The notes beneath the pieces are model-generated. The model had not been told where the DNA came from. It made no database searches and saw only the letters and a program-made list of their open reading frames with translations. 64,000 nucleotides of DNA, taken from NCBI GenBank assembly GCA_947593615.1, contig CANQDR010000002.1, forward strand, positions 1-64,000. Reading direction: 5' to 3'. Made by a program: the position numbers and the translations under genes. Every line of letters begins with the position of its first letter. The first letter of the stretch is position 1. This DNA comes from an uncultured Clostridia bacterium. Its GTDB lineage: Bacteria > Bacillota > Clostridia > Oscillospirales > Acutalibacteraceae. Below are positions 59,139 through 64,000 of this stretch, in pieces.

Positions 59139-59448
59139 AGAGATTACAATTAATGATAAAAAAGTAACAATTGAGGCGAATGCCTCAACAATACTTATTT
59201 ACGAGGATAATTTTAAAGGCAGACGTTTTTTACAGGACGTTGAGGAATTACAAAAGATCAAGAAAGAATCAGACATTCCTCTTACTATATTTTGTAGGAT
59301 TCTCTGGGCAACTGCAAAAACCGCTGACAACACAATTGCCGATATGTTTTCATGGTCGGCTCAGTTTTCAATCACAGGTCTTATGGGCGCAACCAAGAGC
59401 GCAATTGAAATTATTAACGAAGATATTAAATCTACATCAAAAAACTAA
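59128..59448 (+). CDS. tail assembly chaperone, gpG-like
   Basis: A 106-residue protein from GTG 59128, behind AAAAAAGGAGG. DKKVTIEANASTILIYEDNF and LQDVEELQKIKKESDIPLTI are gpG-like. It ends at TAA 59446, immediately after a slippery A-AAA-AAC site, so a share of ribosomes should shift -1 into the next frame to make gpGT. It helps tape-measure folding and tail assembly. Confidence 0.85.
   Translation: MARKEITINDKKVTIEANASTILIYEDNFKGRRFLQDVEELQKIKKESDIPLTIFCRILWATAKTADNTIADMFSWSAQFSITGLMGATKSAIEIINEDIKSTSKN
59439..59445 (+). promoter_or_regulatory. programmed -1 frameshift site A-AAA-AAC
   Basis: The last codons of gpG read TCA AAA AAC TAA. The heptamer A-AAA-AAC at 59439-59445 is the classical -1 slippery sequence. 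After a shift, the reading is CTA AAC GAC GGC, continuing in frame with the next ORF (59469-59762). A small stem (GGCAGC with GCTGT) follows. Confidence 0.9.
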
Positions 59449-59762
59449 ACGACGGCAGCGGACAAGCTGTGAAGTATTATTTTACGGCCGTTGAGCTTCT
59501 GGCTTACGCAACCGTCAATGGCTTGTCTGTTGCCGATTTTTATAAACTTTCCCTCGGATTTGTTATTGATTTTTGCATTATCAATAACAAGATTCAAAGA
59601 AAAGAGGACTTACACAGAGAAGAAAAAAATTACAATAAAATGAAATCTGTTATACCAATAGTTGAACAGGATTTCCACAGTGGTAAGATTTCAGAAAAGC
59701 GATATGTAGAATTTATAGAAAAATATAACAGATTGGAGGATAAATATGGCTTCCACTATTAA
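59449..59762 (+). CDS. tail assembly chaperone T-part (made by frameshift, gpGT)
   Basis: Open frame entered by the -1 shift at 59439-59445; a GTG at 59469 is within it but has no ribosome site. The 97-residue portion (VELLAYATVNGLSVADFYKL, EEKNYNKMKSVIPIVEQDFH) follows gpG in frame. Its end overlaps the start of the tape measure gene by 17 bases. The G/GT pair is expected before the tape measure in siphophages. Confidence 0.82.
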
Positions 59763-62700
59763 AGGTATTAAAGTTGAAATTGGCGGCGACACTACAGATT
59801 TACAAGCTGCATTAAAAGGCGTTAATACAACATCAAGAATTTTAAACAGTGAGCTTAATAAAGTTAACAAAGCCTTAAAAGATATTGACCCCTCCAATAC
59901 TACATTATTATCGCAAAAGCAGGAAATTCTTGCCGAACAGATTAGCAATACAAAATCAAAGTTGCAACAGCTTGAAAATGTTCAGTCACAAGTTGAAAAA
60001 CAGTTTAAAAGCGGAAAACTGGGAGCTGACCAATACAGAGCTTTTCAACGCGAAATTGAAGGAGCTAAATCAAACCTTGATAAGCTGGAAAAACAGTCAA
60101 CAGAAACAAAGCAGAAGCTTGCTGGAACAGGCGATGAAGCAAACGACACAGGTAAAAAAATCAAAGACATGGGCGACCATGCTAAAAATTCTACATCGGA
60201 TTTTGATAAGCTGGAAAAATCCTCAAAATCTTTAGCATCAGGAGGACTTGTCGCAGTTAAATCTGCTGCGAAGGCTGTAGCTACAGGTATAACGGTAGCT
60301 GCGGCAGGAGTAACTGCCGCTGGTGCAGCGGTCATTAATTACGGCGGTGAATTTGAGGAGTCAATGGCAAAAGTCCAAACCCTTGCAGATACGAATAAAG
60401 TATCTCTACAAGATTTATCTTCAGGCGTACTTAATTTATCAACATCTACAGGTATCTCAGCAACCACTCTATCAGAGTCCATGTACTCCGCACTTTCTGC
60501 TGGCATCGATACAGCAGATACACTTAATTATTTAAATCTCGCTTCAAAACTTGCTGTTGGTGGTTTTACTGAAGTAGATACGGCTGTTGATGGTTTGTCA
60601 TCGGCTGTTAATGCTTATGGTTCTGAACTTTTGTCCGCAGAAGATGCCGCTAAAGTTATGATACAAACTCAAAATCTTGGAAAAACTACTGTAGGCGACT
60701 TAGCAAGCAACATATCAAAAGTAACTCCAACCGCAACCGCTTTAGGTGTTTCCTTTCAAGAGGTTGGAGCGGCTTTATCGGTAATGACGGCTAAAGGAGT
60801 TAAAACAGAAACCGCCTGCACACAATTAAAAACATTATACTCTGAACTGTCCGATACAAGTTCGACTTTGTATTCGAATGTTAAACTTGCTGCTGAATCG
60901 GCAACAGGACAATCCCTTTCATTTAGTGAATTGCAAGATAAAGGTTACAGTGTAGCTGAGATTTTGCAAATGGTTAGGGATTATGCAGAAGGTAACGGAC
61001 AATCTTTGTATGAAATGATGTCGAGTACCGAAGCTGTTAATGCTGCACTTACTATTACAGGTGATTCATTATCTACATATACCGAAGATTTAAAAGCAAT
61101 GTCAACATCAACAGATGTTGTAACTGAAGCTTTTGAAACTATGCAGGACACTTTCTCAGCACAAAAAAATAAATTCATCGAAGGTTCAAAAAATCTTGCT
61201 TCATCAGTTTACCAATACATTCAAGAGCCGCTAAAGGAAATTATGAAAGATGGTAATGGAATGATTGAAACGCTCAGTACAGCTTTATCTGAGGGAGGCA
61301 TTGAAGGACTTGTTACTGCTTTTGGTGATGTACTGGCAAAAGTAGTTAATAAAATTGGCGAGTATATTCCGAAAATTCTTGATATAGCTACAAATCTTAT
61401 TACCTCATTTTGCGATGGTCTGACAAATAATAGCACAAGTGTTGCAAATGCTGCTGTAAAAATTGCTATTTCACTTGCAAGTGGTTTATTATCAGCGACC
61501 AATAGTATAATTGAGGCAGCAGGTCAAATAGTTATTGATATTTGTAATGCCTTATCTGCAAATATGCCTCAAATAATTCTTATGATTTCACATGGTTTAC
61601 TTAACATTATTGATACTATTATTGGTTTAGCTCCACAGCTAATGGGAGCCGTTACTTCTCTGATAACTTCTCTTGCAGATGGTTTGTTACAAGCTTTACC
61701 TACATTAATAGCTGCATTTCCTTCTATTTTTAAAAGTTTTACTGAATTACTGCCTATTATAATTAAAGCACTGAATACTTTATTAACTTCATTAGTCGAA
61801 TCACTACCCAAAATATTAATAACCATCGTTGAGGCAATCCCGACAATAATTGATTTAATATTGCAAGCGTTCCTTGAAAATTTGCCTATTATTATTGAAT
61901 GTCTTGTAACTCTATTTAACACTCTCATAGAATCACTGCCAGACATTATTGCTCCAATTTTACAAGCTCTGCCACAAATAATAAACAGCATAATTAACGG
62001 ACTGCTTGCCGCATTACCTCAACTAATTGATGCAGGAATACAGTTGTTCACAGCATTAATTGATGCGTTACCGGATATTATTTCAACAATTGTTGAGGCT
62101 CTGCCACAAATAATAAACAGCATAATTAACGGACTGCTTGCTGCTTTACCTCAATTAATTGATGCAGGAATAACATTATTTCTTGCACTGATTGATGCCT
62201 TGCCTCAGATTATTTTAACCATTGTTGAAGCTCTGCCAGAAATAATAAGTGGTATTATAAATGGATTATTGTCCGCGTTACCTCAATTAATTGAAACAGG
62301 CATACAATTGTTTGTTGCGATTATAAAAAATACACCGAAAATTATAACAGGAATTGTAGAACATATTCCTGAAATAATTATGGGAATTGTTGATGGATTT
62401 AGTTCGTTATTTGGTGAAATGGTTGAAATTGGAGGAAATATATTATCAGGATTATGGCAAGGTATTAGTGACGGTGCGGCGTGGCTTTGGGAACAAATAA
62501 GCGGATTTTGTGATGAACTTTGGAATAACATTACAGGTTTTTTTGGCATTCACTCGCCATCAAGACTTTTTCGTGATGAATTAGGTAAAAACTTAATGCT
62601 CGGTTGGAAAATAGGTATTGATACAAACGCAGATAAAGTTGAAAATTCAATAGGAAACATTTCAAAAAGTATTACTAAAGTTTCGACGGATAGCCTTAAT

Positions 62701-62946
62701 AATCTAAACTATGATTTATCGGGAATAAATAATCTCAATGCTAATTTATCGGAACTTGGCAGAAACAGAATTTTTTCACCGTCATCAGTGCAAACAATCA
62801 GCAAAGTAACAACCAATTCTCCGCAGTTTTATTTTTCGTTTGGAAACGTAACAATCAACAACGACAATGATATTAATTCACTTGCCGATAAATTATCAGT
62901 TGCATTAGGAGATAGGATAATAAACAAAGGAATGGCGTGGGGGTAA
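59746..62946 (+). CDS. tape measure protein
   Basis: A 1066-residue protein that sets tail length and lets DNA through the membrane. N-terminal coiled coil (about 1-150), a TMP core with GTSTGISATTLSESMYSALS-like LSTSTGISATTLSESMYSAL, then a large hydrophobic helical part (about 470-900) that includes three 44-residue tandem units (61966-62361), and WQGISDGAAWLWEQISGFCD with a final FFGIHSPSRLFRDELGKNL, a common C-terminal motif. ATG 59746 is behind GGAGGA. Length implies a tail of roughly 150-160 nm if the usual 1.5 angstrom per residue rule holds. Confidence 0.94.
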   Translation: MASTIKGIKVEIGGDTTDLQAALKGVNTTSRILNSELNKVNKALKDIDPSNTTLLSQKQEILAEQISNTKSKLQQLENVQSQVEKQFKSGKLGADQYRAFQREIEGAKSNLDKLEKQSTETKQKLAGTGDEANDTGKKIKDMGDHAKNSTSDFDKLEKSSKSLASGGLVAVKSAAKAVATGITVAAAGVTAAGAAVINYGGEFEESMAKVQTLADTNKVSLQDLSSGVLNLSTSTGISATTLSESMYSALSAGIDTADTLNYLNLASKLAVGGFTEVDTAVDGLSSAVNAYGSELLSAEDAAKVMIQTQNLGKTTVGDLASNISKVTPTATALGVSFQEVGAALSVMTAKGVKTETACTQLKTLYSELSDTSSTLYSNVKLAAESATGQSLSFSELQDKGYSVAEILQMVRDYAEGNGQSLYEMMSSTEAVNAALTITGDSLSTYTEDLKAMSTSTDVVTEAFETMQDTFSAQKNKFIEGSKNLASSVYQYIQEPLKEIMKDGNGMIETLSTALSEGGIEGLVTAFGDVLAKVVNKIGEYIPKILDIATNLITSFCDGLTNNSTSVANAAVKIAISLASGLLSATNSIIEAAGQIVIDICNALSANMPQIILMISHGLLNIIDTIIGLAPQLMGAVTSLITSLADGLLQALPTLIAAFPSIFKSFTELLPIIIKALNTLLTSLVESLPKILITIVEAIPTIIDLILQAFLENLPIIIECLVTLFNTLIESLPDIIAPILQALPQIINSIINGLLAALPQLIDAGIQLFTALIDALPDIISTIVEALPQIINSIINGLLAALPQLIDAGITLFLALIDALPQIILTIVEALPEIISGIINGLLSALPQLIETGIQLFVAIIKNTPKIITGIVEHIPEIIMGIVDGFSSLFGEMVEIGGNILSGLWQGISDGAAWLWEQISGFCDELWNNITGFFGIHSPSRLFRDELGKNLMLGWKIGIDTNADKVENSIGNISKSITKVSTDSLNNLNYDLSGINNLNANLSELGRNRIFSPSSVQTISKVTTNSPQFYFSFGNVTINNDNDINSLADKLSVALGDRIINKGMAWG
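61966..62361. repeat. three tandem 132-bp units in the tape measure gene
   Basis: GCTCTGCCACAAATAATAAA begins at 61966 and 62098, and a variant (GCTCTGCCAGAAATAATAAG) at 62230, each 132 bp (44 codons) apart. Units 1 and 2 are nearly identical over their first 70 bases; unit 3 is more diverged. Confidence 0.85.
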
Positions 62947-62949
62947 AAC

Positions 62950-63690
62950 ATGAAAGACTTGATTTACAATGGCAAATCCCTGAATGAAATGGGATTTAGC
63001 ATAAAAACACCGCCTGCACGAACTGTTGCAGAGCGTGATATTAGTTTTAGCTCGATTACAGGCAGAAGCGGAGATATAATTGTTGACAACAAAAGATATA
63101 AAAATGTTGACATGCCTCCTTATGAAATTAATTCCATTCCGTATCTCGTAACAGCGGAAGATACAGAATCGCTTGCTCGTGAACTAATCGACTGGTTAGC
63201 TCCTAATGATGATAATTATAAAATCCTGCGTGATGATTACAATCCGGGTTATTTCTGTTATGCGGTTTGTACATCAATAGGTGAGATTTCAAGTAAATTA
63301 AACAAACACATTGACACCTCAATTACATTCAACCGCCAGCCGTTTTGGTATTCGGATTTAGGGCAAAAAAAATTTACTACCACAAAAACAGAATTTGAAC
63401 TAAATAACCCTGAGATTTACACCGCTGAACCATATATAAAAATAAACGGAAGCGGAACTATTGCATTATCTGTAAATGGAATCTCGTATCAAGCAAGAAA
63501 TGTCGTGGATTATATTGAATACGATACGGCACAGCAAAGTGTTTTCAAAGATACACAAAATTGCAGTTCTCTTGTTAATTTTGATTATTTACCAATATTT
63601 AAACCCGGAACAAACAATATATTAATTCACCCTAAAAATGGTGCAGTTTTTTCATCAATAGAAATCATTCCGAAATGGAGGCGATTATAA
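62950..63690 (+). CDS. distal tail protein (Dit-like)
   Basis: A 246-residue protein. KDLIYNGKSLNEMGFSIKTP, RDISFSSITGRSGDIIVDNK and a C-terminal galectin-like part (PYIKINGSGTIALSVNGISY). This is the Dit family at the tail tip in siphophages, placed directly after the tape measure, 3 bases later. It links the tube to the baseplate. Confidence 0.88.
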   Translation: MKDLIYNGKSLNEMGFSIKTPPARTVAERDISFSSITGRSGDIIVDNKRYKNVDMPPYEINSIPYLVTAEDTESLARELIDWLAPNDDNYKILRDDYNPGYFCYAVCTSIGEISSKLNKHIDTSITFNRQPFWYSDLGQKKFTTTKTEFELNNPEIYTAEPYIKINGSGTIALSVNGISYQARNVVDYIEYDTAQQSVFKDTQNCSSLVNFDYLPIFKPGTNNILIHPKNGAVFSSIEIIPKWRRL

Positions 63691-64000
63691 TGCTGCCGAG
63701 ATTATATGATGCAACACTTAATAAATCATATTATAACAACAACGGTTACGGTTTCTTCCGTGACTGTACAAAATGCGAAGTCACCGAAGAAAGAAACGGG
63801 GCATACACTCTTGATATGCTTGTCGCTGGCACAGACCCTCTCGCAGATGTAGTAGGCATTAGTATGATTGTAAAAGCAAAAGCAAATAACGATGACCCTC
63901 CGCAGCTGTTTGAAATTAATAAGCTCGTTGTTAAATCAACAGGAGAAATAGAAATTCAAGGTCAGCATATTAAATATTTAGGTATGCAAAACTGCATATC
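63690..64000 (+). CDS. phage tail tip/endopeptidase-type protein (partial)
   Basis: Starts ATG 63690, sharing a base with the Dit stop, and runs off the window after 103 codons. MLPRLYDATLNKSYYNNNGY and CEVTEERNGAYTLDMLVAGT resemble N-terminal parts of siphophage tail endopeptidase or Gp37-like proteins, which form the tail tip and often carry receptor or cell-wall domains further on. Only the beginning can be seen. Confidence 0.8.
   Translation, partial: MLPRLYDATLNKSYYNNNGYGFFRDCTKCEVTEERNGAYTLDMLVAGTDPLADVVGISMIVKAKANNDDPPQLFEINKLVVKSTGEIEIQGQHIKYLGMQNCI

Larger units (their letters stand above)
36794..64000. mobile_element. prophage (siphophage-like, HK97-type head), right end outside window
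   Basis: Starts at the tRNA-derived attachment site, then integrase, lysogeny genes (minus), divergent control region, early genes including a csf module, HUH Rep, terminase, portal, protease, capsid, connectors, major tail, chaperones with frameshift, tape measure and distal tail. Structural genes are intact and collinear with HK97-like siphophages, so the phage may be functional. Lysis genes and attR are not in the window. Confidence 0.95.

Overview
The window looks like a low-GC Gram-positive gut-type Clostridia chromosome, most likely Oscillospiraceae/Ruminococcus-like. This rests on the gene families (FabK-type enoyl reductase, direct GlnRS plus GltX, ATP-dependent PEPCK), strong AGGAGG-type ribosome sites, AT-rich intergenic DNA and consensus sigma-A promoters. 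No species call is possible from the sequence alone. Positions 1-36790 are chromosome; 36794-64000 is the left and central part of a siphophage-like prophage whose right end lies beyond the window. Chromosomal part: a nine-gene fatty-acid initiation and elongation operon (fabK-fabD-fabG-fabF-accB-fabZ-accC-accD-accA, 765-8729); a zinc-ribbon membrane protein and feoB on the minus strand; argS, a DUF1934 gene and murI on the minus strand; a horizontally acquired-looking cassette (DUF308 protein, heterodimeric ABC exporter, broken cstA); the rpmG-secE-nusG-rplK-rplA-rplJ-rplL translation/transcription cluster with its RNA leaders; then SDR, XRE regulator, GT32 glycosyltransferase, M23 peptidase, XRE regulator, glnS, gltX, a lipoprotein and pckA. 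Two cassettes here, one beside murI and one beside glnS, are each bracketed by a 96-97% identical partial copy of the neighbouring housekeeping gene end (111 bp and about 147 bp). Prophage part: the integrase lies next to a 46-nt 3' fragment of a CAT-anticodon tRNA, which is the attachment site. Leftward lysogeny genes follow (a zinc-ribbon/TM/Ltp-repeat protein resembling superinfection exclusion factors, a small zinc-ribbon protein, ImmA peptidase, CI-like repressor). A divergent operator region then leads into rightward early genes (Cro-like, Xis-like), and the early region carries a compact four-gene module that reads as a type IV-B-like CRISPR effector: csf1 with a C-terminal helical part and an internal start that could make Cas11, csf2/Cas7, csf3/Cas5 and a CysH-like PP-loop protein. 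There is no CRISPR array, Cas6, DinG helicase or adaptation gene. Small phage genes follow (VRR-NUC, YopX, PAPS-reductase-like, DUF5131 with a radical-SAM motif), then an HUH-type Rep behind a hairpin-rich stretch, then HNH, terminase, HK97-fold head genes and tail genes including a classic A-AAA-AAC programmed -1 frameshift. Several short promoter-to-terminator units in the early and lysogeny region look like small RNAs, and could be studied together with the array-less Csf complex.
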